A DNA stretch of 64,000 bases from Galaxea fascicularis (Eukaryota; Cnidaria; Anthozoa; Scleractinia; Euphylliidae), in contig OX419345.1 of the NCBI GenBank assembly GCA_948470475.1, forward strand, positions 19,761,239 to 19,825,238, given 5' to 3'. The notes under the pieces were generated by a model, which did no database searches, was not told the origin of the DNA, and saw nothing but the letters and a program-made list of their open reading frames with translations. Both the position numbers and the translations under genes were made by a program. Positions 40,140 to 52,400 of this stretch are shown here, one piece after another (positions within the stretch are counted from its first letter, which is position 1; each line of letters opens with the position of its first letter).

Positions 40140-43100
40140 TTACCTGGCTGGTGCAAGACTTTCCTCATCAGATGTACCACTGGACTCTGTTTCATTAACT
40201 TCACCTTTCATCACCATCTTGCAAACAAAACAATTACCATTTACTACTGTAATGAAAGCATTCAAGTGATGGACAAAAAGAGCATGTGTAAAAAACAAAA
40301 TGTACAGATGAAATTACTACCCATTATTCAAGTGAGCCCTCTTTTTCTCTTAGGGCAAACTTCACCAATAAAATACATGTTTAAATAAAAAAATTACCTC
40401 TAATGGATAGCTGATGGTTCAAAAGATATCAGATCTACTTTCTGCATTCATTTGTGGGGGAAATGTCATTGGACATGGAACAAACCATTCCCTTGTTTGT
40501 GAAGAGAATATATATATAGCCATCTTTCTGTCTGCTCAAAAATAAAATAATGCAAGAACAGTTGTCTAAAAGTACCTGGTAAAGGGAAGCGAAATACTCT
40601 GCCTGGCCAGCAACCTCTTCCAGAGCTTTGTTTCGCTCTCTCAGCTCTTCCATTTCTTTATGCAACTGAATAAAAACACAAGTCAAAGGACATTACCTTT
40701 TTCATCTTTTTGTTATAGTCTGATACCACTGTTGGGGAGATCCCTCCATATTTTTTATTTTAAGGGGGGAGACTCTTAACTACAAACCTGTTGCTAAGAA
40801 CGCTTACATTGCCGACTGCAAACAAACTCCAGCGGTAATCCGCACAATGCGGGTCGCCGATCGGACTGCCGCCAAAATGGCGGGAAATATAAATCTTGTA
40901 AACAAAATAAAATTGTAAAAAACTTTGTCTGTTGCAACAACGTTTCGTTTTCTTGAGGTTTCTGGGCTAAGCGGGTTAAAAGTATACCCAGGCACCAGAA
41001 AAAAGGCAGTATTGGCTTCTTCAGCAAACTCTGTCCGAACTCGTCCACGTAGCCGTCGTTGCTCTTGTCCAGTGGAACGCAAAGAAAGATGGCGGAAAAT
41101 TAGCTTACGACGCATGCGCTGATAGTTACCAGCCCCAAACGGTCAAAAAGAACGAAAAAAGCCTAAAACTCGATGGAACAACTTCTTCGGTGATATTTTT
41201 TGGGCTTCTAGAGGGACAAGGTTGGGCCATCACCCAGCCTCCAGCCAACCAAAAGATGTTTTGTTAGACCACAACAGTTGCAACTACAGTATACATTCCA
41301 GTTATGATATGAGCTGACAAGTCTGGGAGCAACAATTCAAAAGGATAAAAACATCACATGCAAAAAGCTTTGTGTAAATGTACACACTCAAGACATTTAA
41401 CTAGGGCGTACATATACAAGAGCAGACAAGCATGCCATATAACATGACAGGAAAAGAGAAAGTACCTATACAACCGGCTGTTACTGTTATAACTATACTG
41501 AGTGGACAGTAGAGTGGTCCAAAAGCTACACAGATGTGACTTTTTATTAACTATTGTTCTAGTACATTTGTACCTTGGGAGCTGTAAAAAAACTGCAGTA
41601 AACAAATACATGTAAAGGGGGGATGTAGCGATGTTTTATGTGGTTGCACATAGGGCACTTTATGTTTCTGTATAATGTTATGCGGAGTGGTTTTCTGCTT
41701 TTGTATATGTACACCTTTGTTGTTTAATGTCTATTGAGTTTTGTACCATTAAAGTAAAGCTTTAGCAATGTGATGTTTTAATACTTCGAGTTGTTGCTTT
41801 GAGACCTGCCAGCTTACATTGATACAGCAGTGTTTGGTTTCTTGCACATTCCCTTGGAAGATAAACGAGTGAAATTGAAGTACCCACCCTCTCATTCTCC
41901 TCTAAGGCTTCTTGCAAAGCCAATCTTCTTTCTTCTGCCAGCATCTCCCAGTATCTCTCTGGTGGTGGGTCTGAAAGTAGTCATATGTGAATCGTGTCAA
42001 CTTACGATTCAAGTTTGAAATAAGACAAATCACCCAATATGAATCAGTTTCTGGATTACCTGAAACCATCAATGCTATGGCCTCTTCATTCACATCAGTT
42101 TGTAGTGACTTTGGACTCTAGAAATGATTTGTAAACTTGATCAGTGTTGGTGTTTACATGCACTACCTAATTGTATTACAGTGAATAAATTGCAATAGAA
42201 TCTTGCTATCCTAAACCTACATGTACCTTTTTTAATGAATTCACTGCCCTTTCTGAATCTGAGGAATCTGTACAAGTGGTTGACGAGCTACTCCCTGAAG
42301 ATGGAATCTTGAGTTTCCCCTGCTTCAGTTTTGATACTGGAGTCTTGCTCTTCTTTAATTTCTTTAAAAAACACCAATAAATTATTTGAGAAATAGGTGA
42401 GTAAAGTTGACCAGAAATCTTTCAGTTGTAGGGGGGGTGGCCCACAGATAAGCACTACCGGCCCCCCTTAACTTAATATTTCCTCAGGTTTGTTGACAGC
42501 AAGAGATTATGGCATTAATTATTTTGTAAATAAAAGTCAAGGAAGAACAAGTCACTGTGTGCTTACTCATAGAGCAATAACTAGGATGACCAAAATTGAT
42601 ATAATTTTTTCATGGGTTGATTAAAGTTGCTACATCCCACAGTTATATATATATATATATATCCATGCAACTACTTAAAATACCTGGGTTTACTGCATGG
42701 AAAACTAGTTCAGAAAAGGTGTTTTGAGTAGCAAGGTGCAATGCACCAGTCAATAAAAATCCCCACCCCACCCAACTCGGGCAAGGTGAGGACATTGGTG
42801 GGGACAAAAACCAGTGTTAGACTTAATATTGCCCTGGTACAAGGGGTCTTGGATGATATTTGCTTCTTTGGTATCCGAACCGGCGAATTTCTTTGCACTA
42901 TCCTTTCTTCTTGTGATCGATGATTAAGACTAAAATAGCATATAAGTCTACTTCCTTCGGTAGGCGGCAACAAGCGAGGACATTGCAATGAAATCATTGC
43001 CCTGGGGGCAGGAACATTTGCTCAGTTTATCTTGACCTCTTGTGCAAGCCCCGCCTTTTCCCGGGTTGGGGAGGCGGAGATTTACATTGACTAGTGCACA

Positions 43101-43885
43101 ATAATTGACAATGTATCTCACAAGACGTTTTTACAGTATTTACCTACAACTTCACCGTAGAAAACGAGAAAGTAGAGTTTTAATATGCAAGAGTTAACTT
43201 ATCGAACCGTTTTGCTGACACCATAAGTGTTTAAAATTTTACCGCGTGTGAAACGATGTATGCAAAGTCTGCTCAAAAACCCAACTCAAAAAATAATTGC
43301 AATGGACTTTACTGGGTTCACGTCCACCAAAACCCAAGCTTAACTGTATCTACATCAATTGAAAGATGGCTCAACGGGACTGAAACTTAAGCTTACTGTT
43401 TCACGGTGCCTTACAACGCCACGGCTTCCAACAAGTGTACCATCACCGCTTGCGGTCGGTTGCAAAACTTGAAGTGTCTTTCGCTTCTCCTTTTCCACGC
43501 CGCTCAGTTTCTATCATAGAACAAAACGAATAGGAAAATAAAGCAATTTTAACTATCATGAATTCCTCAATCGGAGGACTCTTCGCTCACTTTTGAAGTT
43601 ACAGAAACAAAACACTGCAAAGCTTACGGTTTTTCTTGAAGGCGAAGCATACAACAAACTCGACGAGAAAGACTTGGGCTTGATTTTGCCATCGCCGAGC
43701 GATTTTCGCGAAGGAGAAAACAGAGTAGACGCAACTTTTGGGTGATTTCTCATCATTCGAACTTCTCCGGGACTAAGAGGGCTGTTTTCGTCGTTGCCAA
43801 ATTCACTCTTTGGTGTCTCAATGTCGAAGAGATGAGCTGCACTTGTTCGCACAACAGATCCCTGGTCACTATCATTGTCCGCCAT
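40140..43885 (-). CDS. GMNN: Geminin, DNA replication licensing inhibitor
   Basis: Exons in transcript order: 43885-43628, 43510-43397, 42361-42227, 42117-42060, 41970-41888, 40665-40576, 40217-40140. They give 271 aa, versus 209 in human. Exon 1 is a longer N-terminus with two S-P-S-R-K sites (FSPSRKS, ASPSRKT) that fit the CDK consensus. Exon 2 carries a destruction box RKTLQVLQ followed by PTASGDGTLVG, matching human RRTLKMIQPSASGSLVG. The Cdt1-binding and coiled-coil part reads DVNEEAIALMVSG, DPPPERYWEMLAEERRLALQ, EALEENERLHKEMEELRERN, KALEEVAGQAEYFASLYQ. A short acidic tail follows (ETESSGTSDEESLAPAR). Geminin sequesters Cdt1 in S/G2 and is removed by APC/C at mitosis. The last exon has GTAAAA overlapping its stop, so a further 3' exon cannot be excluded. 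Confidence 0.94.
42643..42662. repeat. (TA)n microsatellite
   Basis: About nine TA units in a geminin intron. Confidence 0.85.
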
Positions 43886-43945
43886 GCTTTTTTAAATCAT
43901 CGCGGGAAATTCCAGCATGCATCCCGCGAGTCACGTGAACTTCCA
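43886..43945 (-). promoter_or_regulatory. Geminin core promoter with E2F-like site and E-box
   Basis: Just upstream of the ATG lie GCGGGAAA (43902-43909, E2F consensus), a second CCCGCG (43923-43928) and CACGTG (43932-43937, E-box). E2F control fits geminin's cell-cycle expression. The sites are seen; their use is inferred. Confidence 0.5.
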
Positions 43946-44709
43946 AAATAGGTCGTCATCTTTGTTGCTCACCTCCCTGGGGAGGGCAGCTAAAAACACC
44001 CGTATCCGAGCCACACTCGAGGAAACTTATATTTTCTCGAAAAAAAAATTGCCAGTCGTAAAGTTAGCAGTCATTAAAGCCTGGTAGACCCGACGAAATG
44101 CATATAAGCTCTTGAGAATGTGGAATGCGCAATGAAAGATAATTTCAAATTTTCAATCACTCTTTGAGGCCTTCAACGACTTCGTGGTCAACGAGACAAG
44201 GGCCGCTTTCCAGATTGTTAGTATGGCACCCTTTTTGCACGCCTTTCAATTCCCTTAATTCATACCGACTCCCCGAGCAAAACTGTCATTTGTAAAGTAA
44301 AGGGAGGATCCCGGGGGTCTGACCAAAGTTTATTTTGGCTGGACCGTGACAGTGACCAAGTTTTTGGAAAATAGCGTGTCTGAGATGGGGTAGGGATTTT
44401 GGGTATGGTATAGGGGTAGTGGTTTCAGAGTCCCAGCGGCACACCCCACTCAAACATTTGCAGAGTACATGCATACACTGGAGTATTTTCCAGCGACGTG
44501 GATGCTAAAATATAGATATCAAAAAACGGCTCATTTAACTATGTTATTTCTTTAAATTGTGAGTCGATTCTTGACTCTAGCACCCATTTCTTGAAATTTA
44601 TGCTTCTTTCCTGCCATTTCCTAACGTGGTATTTGTTGCTGGCGTGATCGGCTTACGGGACGAGGATGCTCAGGAAGGGGTGGGGGGTGGGGTTAAAACG
44701 CCATAAATT

Positions 44710-44895
44710 TTACAGTAACGTGAATTTCATTCGAACTCCTCTGTGATTAAGAGGGCTAGTTTCGTTGTTGCTAAGTCCACTCCTAGGTGTTTCAATGTCG
44801 AAGAGGCAAGCTGTTCTTGTCAGCGCATTGTCCGCCATGTTTTTAAATCATCGCGGGAGTTCCAGCCGGTGAGTCACGTGAACTTCCAAACCAGG
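44710..44895 (-). pseudogene. Duplicated geminin exon 1 plus proximal promoter
   Basis: The segment aligns to 43732-43945. On the minus strand ATG at 44838 opens MADNALTRTACLFDIETPRS, then LSNNETSPL, compared with MADNDSDQGS... HLFDIETPKS, FGNDENSPL in the real exon. A seven-residue in-frame deletion and several substitutions are visible, and the frame ends at TAA (44712-44710) without rejoining the geminin body. The E-box CACGTG is kept, but the E2F-like site has changed to GCGGGAGT. It could be a dead copy or a decayed alternative first exon (ACT|GTAAAA is a weak possible donor). Confidence 0.75.
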
Positions 44896-44899
44896 TAAT

Positions 44900-45129
44900 C
44901 GGACCATTAGAAAAGTCATGGAGGTGGGGGGCGGGGGTTTTTCGAGCAGCATGAATTTTTTTCTTTAATGTTTCCCTTGAATGAATATATTTATTCTGTC
45001 AAGATGTTTTGTTGAGATTGGTCTACTCTGCATGCATGAATTTTTTTTCACTTAATTTTCCCTTGTATTAATTTTTTTTTTGTATTTCGCCCACCCCCCT
45101 CCCCCCACCATAACTTTTCTAATGGTCCG
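44900..45129. mobile_element. MITE with CGGACCATTAGAAAAGT termini
   Basis: CGGACCATTAGAAAAGT at the left is mirrored by ACTTTTCTAATGGTCCG at the right. The terminal repeats continue as G-rich (left) and C-rich (right) runs. The interior holds two GCATGAATTTTTTT repeats. It lies directly upstream of the geminin exon-1 duplicate. Confidence 0.7.
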
Positions 45130-45155
45130 TCCCTAAGGTAATCTGTACTTACACC

Positions 45156-45345
45156 AGCCTGCGTGACCAGACGCCTTTTTCGTAGCCCGTTCTAGGCTCC
45201 GTAATTGTGGTGAAAGTGAATAGTCGTTTAAAATAAGAAAACGCGCGCTATTTTTGCTTTGCTCGTTTAATACGTCCCCACTATACTATCTGAGAGCCTG
45301 GCACAGGCTACTTTTTTCGGCTCTTGGCGTCTGGTCACGCAAGCT
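45156..45345. mobile_element. MITE with AGCCTGCGTGACCAGACGCC termini
   Basis: AGCCTGCGTGACCAGACGCC is mirrored by GGCGTCTGGTCACGCAAGCT, with one mismatch. It is 190 bp long and non-coding. Confidence 0.75.
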
Positions 45346-46480
45346 ATGCTTACACTGGCCGGGAAAAAGACGAACTAGTTTTCACAAGCTAAATCAAGAG
45401 GAATAAATGCACACCAATTTCTTAAAACTTCCATTGCACGGCTAAATAAGCTACATCAGTGGACACTGAAAACCTCGCATTTTGAAGTTTACAATTTGCA
45501 CTCAATTTGCATTTATGGCGTAGCCGCATCAATGACGTCATGAGCCAAAGAACACGGAGGACGTCAAAACGTGTAGTGTACTTCTTTGTCCTAACCAGTT
45601 TTGATGTCATCCGTGTGTTACAAAAGTACAATCACACTGCTAAATGGAACTTATTTGTTAAACAGTACAACTGATGAAGTTTTCAATACAAAATGGTTTT
45701 ATTCTCTAACGTACACATTAATCTAACGGAATTTTAATCTAATTTATTGATCTACGCCACCAGCCGAAAGCAATAAAATCACATTCTTGGCGGCTGGAAT
45801 GCTGTCACGTCAAGTTGTGCAAAACCGACGAGAGACTGACAAGTAAAAGTAAATGGGTTTCACGTCGACGCGAGACTTTCGGAGGGGGAGGTGTGCAAGA
45901 CAACATCATTCCTAACCGATACAGTCCATACACCTTGGAATACTCTTTGTTTGAAAAAACTGCACTGGCGTAATGAGTAACTTATGCCTACTCGAAGTAA
46001 ATTAATTATTTTCACAAAAAATAACAGATACTTCTCGATGACTTGACTGTGGTGTTAAAACTTAGTTGATAGTAAGTCCTTTTCTTATCTAATCACTCTA
46101 ATCACTGCTATAGTATAGATATTTCACTTGACCCATTAACATATTAAAATTCACAGAAACTACTGATATACATAAGTCAACACAACTTATTTATCTTGCA
46201 AAATCTTGGATGCCCCTACTTTAGAATTTCAAGTATTTTATGTAAAGTGAAACAAATTGTGGTACATTTAAGAGGAAGTCAATACTGTATTTTCTAAAGC
46301 TACTGTATGTTAGACCTAAATGCAGGTCTGTGAACCTTTTAAAGGCTTATCTGCAGGTTTGTTTTAAATTATAGCTGATCGGAACAAGAAATTTTTACTT
46401 AAGGTTGACAGGAAATGTGTTTTGTTTCTCTATGTTTATACAGAAAAAAAGTTTTTTGCAATTCCAGTACTACATTCAAA
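45346..46480. other. Region downstream of the syntaxin gene
   Basis: No gene is recognised. The minus-strand syntaxin 3' UTR must run into it. An AATAAA on that strand near 45702-45697 is a candidate polyadenylation signal. Confidence 0.4.
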
Positions 46481-49331
46481 TTATTTCTTCGGTCTCACTG
46501 AGTAGTAAATGATGAGACCCAGGGCAGTAGCAACGACCACTAAAATCACCAGAATGCAACACAGCTTCTTCCTTGCTGCTTTCTAAAAAAAGAAATTAAA
46601 AGGAACAAAAGATAAAATTCCATCACTTTTAATAAGATTAACCTTATTCAATAAAATGACAACATTGTTTTAAAAAACATATTCAATCAGTTGTTGGGTC
46701 AGCTAATATCAGAACAGAAAGTTAGCAGAAATCCTTCATTGTGCATTTACCCTGTGGTATTTAGATTTGGCTTCCACTTTTAGTCTAACATTTGAACATA
46801 TTATACTTTTTTAAGTCTTACATTAACCCTTCAGACTCTTGTATCAGCATTTTATGTGGAAATTTCATCAGTATCTATATAATAAACAGAACATTACATG
46901 GCCGCTTGGGGATACGAATTTTATCTTCTCGTGCTGAAAGTATCTCTCACGAGTGAGCGCAGGGAACGAGTGAGAGATACTTTCAGCACGAGAAGATAAA
47001 ATTCGTATCCCCGCGTGGCCATGTAATATCCTCTATGTATATTCCCCACATGCTTTTCAATTACTTGTGAAAAGCGCAAAAGTAAATTCCTACAAATATT
47101 CGTTTGTTCTTCACTAACACTGAGGTGAATAATGATAGACTTCATTATTATTGTTTTAGTATGTACTAAAACAGTGACATAAAAGAGCTCAAAAATGATG
47201 ATTTTAACTCATTAATTCCTGTCAACAACTACAATTTCTGCATAAGTTGCTCAGAGATGAATGGCACTTACTATTCCGAGTTTGAGTAGCCAATAAGAGT
47301 GCACAACTGACACTATCCACTGTTTTAGAATGCAGTAATTCTGGTTATCGGGTCAACAACATTAAGATAAGAGGAGGGTAGGGAACAATCTTTGAGGGTA
47401 ATAATTATTATTATTGTATGGCATGTTAACATGAGGTATGTATGTGAACTTAGCCTCACACTGAAGACTTGGAAATGGTTAAAAAGGATGAGAGAAATTG
47501 AGACAACTAGAACAATCAGATGTAATTACCTGGTAACTACTAGCTTTGTGCAACTGAACAGTCGCATCTTCGACACGGATCGCAGCACTCTCTACATTTG
47601 CCTCAATACTGTCTAAAAGTAAATTAGTTGGCTAAAGTTATTCTTGGATAAAACAATAATTATCATTGTAAAATGAGAAAGGGAATAAGAAAAAGTGTAG
47701 CTTTCTTACCGACCACGTCACCTTGCTCATAAACCATAGTAGCAAGATCTCTGAAAATTTCATTGACACCAACAATATCAGCCTGTAAAATGAAATCGAT
47801 ATAATATAAAATGTTTATGTTTCATACCATCTCAAAACCCAATCTCTTTGTGTGGCATTTTAATTCATTAATGTCATCCACATAAAAGTAAGTGAAAAAG
47901 TCTCAGGCAAGTACTTTTTGTCCCAATTTCTAACAATCTATTGCTGCTGTCATGAGAGCACAGAATGAGCACAGTGCTGAAGGGAATGGAAGAAACTGTT
48001 CTGACCCCTTTGACGGCTGCCTTAGGCTATGGACCATGCTGGTGATAATATGATGGCCCTTAAACATGGTGGTCAACTATACAAAGAGATGCAGTGTAAA
48101 TGTGGTGAGAAAAAACCCTACACTGTGCAGGCAAGAGAATGGCTGCAATTAGGCTGTCACTAAGCATTGAGGGAGGTGGAATCTTTGAAAAGTAGCTGGG
48201 AAATCCAGCTGTTGTGGAATGTTTTTTCATCAAGTCACCAGGTATTTGACTCAGAAGGACCAGGAAGAAAACCCTCAGCCTTTATTGCTCGATGAAAGCC
48301 CTGTAGATATTAAAATAATATTTTGGTGGGAAAGACCCAGAATTGCCCATTATGCTTCACGGGTTTTGGTTTTCAGGGGAATAAGGTGTCTTTTGCTTTC
48401 GAGCACGCAGTGTATAATGGGCAATACTAGGTCTTTAACTTTTTTCTATACCTCCAACTGCCTAATGGCTCTTTCTCTCTCCTCAATCAACTCTGTGGAG
48501 ATCTCCTCCTCTGCTTGCACTTGAATACCACCAGCAGTGCTACAAGACCATGATGAATGTCAAAACAAATGCATATGCAAAACATTAAGGCTTGGATAAG
48601 CTGTCTCTACAAGGAAAGTAGCAGGACACAAAGAGAAACAAAGTCTCTGTTCACATGATCTTCAGTTATAATGGCTGGTTGCAAGCTAGCAATGAAAGCA
48701 CTGCAACACTGACAGGTCAAAAATGAATGTGACTGAATGGATGATAACTTAAGACATTATTATCTTACCAATGGCTTTAATGAAAGTTAAAGCAAAGATT
48801 TGAATAAATAACACATCAAGTTTGCAGTACACAGCTGATTGTGCTATTTAGTGACCTCAGTCAAAGATCACTACAGAGTCAGTACCTGCCATGTGCTGCC
48901 AAGTTGTGCTCATCATTATATCCACCCATTGGCTGTGAAAGGAATGAAAAATTAGTACACATTCATGTGTGGCTTTAACAATACCCATAAGCAGACCTAG
49001 TTGAGTCCTCAAAGTCAGTGTTTATTGTTAGTGAAAAACAGAATGCATACTAATCTTTCGCAATAAGTTTCATTTTTTAACATCTTCAGCCAAAATGATA
49101 TGCACTTTCATTACTCAGTGTAAATATCCCTTGCAAAAATCCAGCAAGGTTTGCTGATAAGGATGCAAAGCCATGCTCTCAGCCTCAATCCATGCACAGT
49201 AACCACAGAATAAACAAAGTAACGAAATTAACAGACTATAAAATAAGTAATCTTGCATTCCAAACTAGTACCCAGTCACCCCATTGGCAAGGTCTACTGT
49301 CCCTGTTTTTTTTTCTTTATGCTCAACCAGT

Positions 49332-49425
<94 letters not shown>

Positions 49426-52400
49426 CAAGTGAACACTTACGCTGGGTGAGGGCATGGCCGATGAAATTGTCCTGGCTCGTGAAACTGATTCCTTCTCTTT
49501 CTCAGCAGCTATCTGTTTCAAGCAGATGAACACTCACAAGTATTTGATTAATAAAATAATTAATTCAAAAAATGTGCACATTTCTTTCAACAATAATTGC
49601 CTTATAATTGCCAATGGCACTGAATTTCAAAGTTCTAAAAACATCTGAATGGTAAAATCAGATCATAGACTGACCCATGATCTTTGTTCTGACATACTAA
49701 CGGATTTTCCTGGCAATTAAGTCAGATTGGTAGTTAATTCAGGTTCAACAACACCTACATATAGATGTTTAAAGAAGGGCGTGAGGGGGTTCTTATTCCT
49801 TATTTTGACTAAGGGAAATATGGCTCTATTTGCCACTTACGACAATACAATATTTCATCCATAGGAATGCTCACCGAAGGCACTGGCAAAATGCAAGTTA
49901 CTCTGTGACTCCTGCATGCCAGTATCATGGACCTGTATATAATGTGGTTTAAATTTTTCCCTGCTTTAATTTTTTTAACCTGTTTGATTTTTATTTTTCC
50001 TTTGCCTCAGATTATGGTAAAAATTAAATTAAACTGTTTAAACCAAAGAAAGATATGAACTACAACATTATATACATCAAGATGCTGCATGAAGTCACAG
50101 AATACCAATCTTTACAACTTTCGATGTTCTAAATCCATGTTCAGCCATCTGTAGGGAGTTTATGAAACAAGGACAGCAACGGCAACGAGAACATCATTTA
50201 AAAATATAACTTCTCATTTTTGTAACTCTTTTGCAATCATTCCAATTTGTTTAACTTGGAAAATACTGGCGAACTCTCCAGGAACTAAGTTAGTATGAAC
50301 AACATCACAGTAACGAAAAACAGAGGTTTTTGCTGTCATACGCTCACGTTCTCAAGAAAATCTAAAATATTATTGGTCATTTCACATTAATGTTTTGCAG
50401 GTCGGACCAAAATGCAAAACCATTGTTTTCGCTTATTAAGCCTATTGTTTTGTGCCATTCTTGTTGCCATCGCCATCCTTGTTTCTTAAACTCCCTTGTG
50501 ACTCAAGATTATAGAAAAGGTTAATTGAATCATCAGTGATATTAAACTCTAACTTACCCGCTGAACTTTTTGGAAGCTGTTAAGTGCCGTAGAAAAGTTG
50601 TCTGCAAGCTTTTCAACTTGTATTTTTCTTTGGCGCTATAGGAATAAACCAAATGCTCAAATTGTTACATTTATAAATTCCCAGAAAGTGCAAAATTTAT
50701 ACCCTTTTCTCCAGAAGACAAGACAAGATAAGACAACTTTATTAGTTTTTCCATAAAATAATGGCTTTTAGAAAACCAATTACAATGACAATTCAATAAA
50801 TATTAAATTAAAGAATCTATTCAAATATGTATCATTTGCTAAAATTAAACTACTCTTAGAATTATTCAGTGCTCCAAGCTGCGACCATTTTGGTCGCCAT
50901 GGCGAGTGAAATAAAAAAATGGCGACTGAATTATCCGCGAAAGTCGCCATTTGGCGACCAAAGGATATAAGCTCAAAAGAATAAAGTTGACTTCACGTTT
51001 TATCGCTTTTTAACTGAATCATCGTTAAATTAAAGAAATATTACCAAGCTTTTCTTCTGTGTAAATTCAATGATGAATCTGTTCCTCTTGCATGGCAAGA
51101 CATGTGTACAGTTCTGGCATAAGGATCTGCATATCGCAGCTTCAAATTCATTGAGCGGCCATTTTGAAAACTCAGGTGGGAGAAACTGGGGAGAGCCCAA
51201 ACTACTTCCGCCGGGGGTTGACTTACACCCAGGCCACCCCGACAGAAACAGTTAAATTTTTTGACACAAAAGATGGCAAGTCGTATGCTCTTGTAAGTTG
51301 CGTTTATTGCGTTTTTTTTTATATAAAAGCTGTTTTTATTATATTCATCAATAAAAATACTTTTGTTGGAGTAAATGTGTTTCATGAAGAAATATTAAAT
51401 TTCCCCTGAGAAAAGTTAAGTCAGGCACTTTTCACGCTGATCTGGCTACACGTAGCCTGCGAGAGAATTCAGTTTTATCGGCTCTAGTTGTGATTAACCC
51501 GCAGGCAAGTAACAATGGAGTGTTAAAAACACGATTTATTTCCGTACACAATGTTCAGCAGTAGCCCCTTCATGTAAGTAGCATGAAGTGTCTTGCGTTA
51601 ATGAAACAACAATTTTTGGCGACCGAAATTTTCCATTGGCGACCATTTTAAAAATGAAGGTCGCCAAAAGGCGACTTATTGAAAAAATGAGCTTGGAGCA
51701 CTGTTACTCTAGCATAGTCTTAGGAAAAGAGGAATTCCTTTAACTCCTTCTCAAAAATTTGCAAGCTAGCACTATTGATAAGAGTGCCTGGAAGAGAGTT
51801 CCACAAATTTGTTTCACAGTATAAAAAAGTGCGCTGCCCTGAAGCAGATTTGTAGGCTGGGATGTTAAGATTATTGTTGTATCTGGTGTTACAGTCATGG
51901 ACATTATGCAAACATCTTAAATCTATCACATCGATAGCCGAGGTCCCGAGCAGAAGGAGATGGGGTGACCTTCTTCCCGAGTAAGGTCACATAGAAATCA
52001 GAAGGTAGCCTCTGAAACATCTGACATGTGCCCAACACCAGCAGCTTGGTCTTCTCTGGGTTTATCAGAAGAAGACGGTTATGGCAGCACCAGCTTGCAA
52101 CCTTTTGTAAGTCCTTGTTCATCTGTTGGACCATATTACTAGCTTCAGCAGCTGGGAATGAAAAATATAGCTTTGAATCATTGACATATGATTCTAGGGA
52201 ACACACGTCTGGTATACAAGGAATATTGTTGAGGTAGATAGTAAACAAGGCGGGTCCCAATATTGATCCCTGTGGGACTCCATGGGAGATACCCTGCAAG
52301 CTTGAGGTCTCAGCCCCTTTCCGGACGCATTGCCGCCATTCGGAAAGATAGCTCTTAAACCAATCCAGAGATGTGTGATCTATGCTGTTGAATGCCTTCG

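Noticed and set aside
40804..41115. 103-codon minus-strand frame in a geminin intron (a PEN-2-like impression from PFFW / FLVPGYT)
   Set aside because: The resemblance is a few hydrophobic residues split over two frames. The order and spacing do not fit PSENEN.
49192..49533. Arg-Glu or Ser-Leu repeat proteins
   Set aside because: These are translations of the GA microsatellite beside syntaxin exon 6.
51164..51409. Possible exon VKFFDTKDGKSYAL before a GTAAGT inside the CAGTG element
   Set aside because: It is opposite to the host gene, no partner exon is found, and the frame is short and inside a repeat.
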